64,000 nucleotides of DNA from Hydra vulgaris. Taxonomy: Eukaryota > Cnidaria > Hydrozoa > Anthoathecata > Hydridae. The stretch covers positions 13,209,501 through 13,273,500 of the forward strand of contig NC_088933.1 in NCBI RefSeq assembly GCF_038396675.1, given 5' to 3'. The notes under the pieces are model-generated. The model worked only from the letters and a program-made list of their open reading frames with translations. It was not told the origin of the DNA and made no database searches. Below are positions 63,746-64,000 of the stretch, in pieces. Made by a program: the position numbers and the translations under genes. Numbering within the stretch: position 1 is the first letter of the stretch; every line of letters starts with the position of its first letter.

Positions 63746-63999
63746 TTTTTCTTTTTTTCTTGCAGTTTTTTCTTTAAAGGTTTTAAAAATGTATTAACAT
63801 ATTCGTTAAAGTTTTTATAATAAATGTCTTTGTCTTCTTCGTTAACAGGTAACAAATCTTCTCGTTTTACTTTAAATGTCTTATTTAAATTGCCTACTAT
63901 TCCCACTTTATAAATATAAACCGGTAAATAACCTTCGACTGAAGGGTTAGTGCGCTGAGAGACTTTGATAATAATTACTTTTTTGCTCGTGTCCCAATA
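63742..63999 (-). CDS. C-terminal part of an ORF running off the right edge
   Basis: At least 85 codons before TGA, open to the window edge. It begins YWDTSKKVIIIKVSQRTNPS, continues with beta-rich sequence (GYLPVYIYKVGIVG, KTFKVKREDLLPV) that resembles a small SH3/KOW-like barrel, and ends in a Lys-rich coil. The TGA overlaps the ATG of the 1043-aa gene by three bases, implying co-transcription. Polinton-type integrases carry barrel domains, but with so little sequence this is only a possibility. Confidence 0.6.
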   Translation of the reverse strand, partial: YWDTSKKVIIIKVSQRTNPSVEGYLPVYIYKVGIVGNLNKTFKVKREDLLPVNEEDKDIYYKNFNEYVNTFLKPLKKKLQEKKKK

Positions 64000-64000
64000 C

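Overview
The window looks like nuclear DNA of a cnidarian, most likely Hydra. It is extremely AT-rich, full of (TA)n arrays and long perfect palindromes, and packed with pogo/Tigger, Tc1/mariner, hAT, TTAA-inserting, THAP-type and LINE elements. No rRNA, CRISPR or bacterial operon structure is visible. The species call is inferred from composition and repeat content, not from a search.

Host genes: I can support two protein-coding host genes, both intronless, both on the minus strand and clearly paralogous (4192-6075 and 33164-35098). Each encodes a signal peptide followed by two copies of a RelA/SpoT-like nucleotidyl (alarmone) synthetase domain. One ends right after the second domain and should be secreted. 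The other carries a GPI-anchor-like C-terminal tail. About 27 kb of nested transposons separates them. Secreted tandem alarmone-synthetase-like proteins in an animal are the most striking host finding.

Transposon landscape: 6510-10145 is a decayed pogo/Tigger element. 10257-17625 is a Tc1 element split by a 6 kb TTAA-flanked element (10360-16338) with roughly 0.8 kb inverted repeats and an intron-containing DDE-like transposase gene. 19607-21444 is a deleted Tigger element. 22630-25700 is a decayed LINE. 26744-32172 is a Tigger element whose transposase ends in a PHD-like finger, and it is interrupted by an hAT element (30013-32119) with a perfect 8-bp target duplication. 36118-36762 is a giant (CATA)n/(TATG)n palindrome. 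37640-38370 is a mariner remnant. 40.2-51.0 kb is a large inverted-repeat region with a LINE (intact 995-codon ORF2) lodged in one arm and a THAP-type remnant at its right side. 51-56 kb is a non-coding stretch dense in palindromes and minisatellites.

Virus-like island: from about 56.8 kb to the right edge the sequence changes character. Tightly packed ORFs sit mostly on the minus strand: a partial ORF running off the edge, then 1043 aa, 172 aa (coiled coil plus zinc ribbon), 571 aa (double-jelly-roll capsid-like by eye), and four very small Arg/Lys-rich proteins, two of which have a hydrophobic tail. A short plus-strand unit with a TATA box and a two-pass membrane protein converges on them. 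The layout suggests the structural block of an integrated DNA virus or Polinton/adintovirus/adeno-like element. Replication and integration genes, if present, lie beyond 64 kb. No ORF here could be matched to a named family with certainty.
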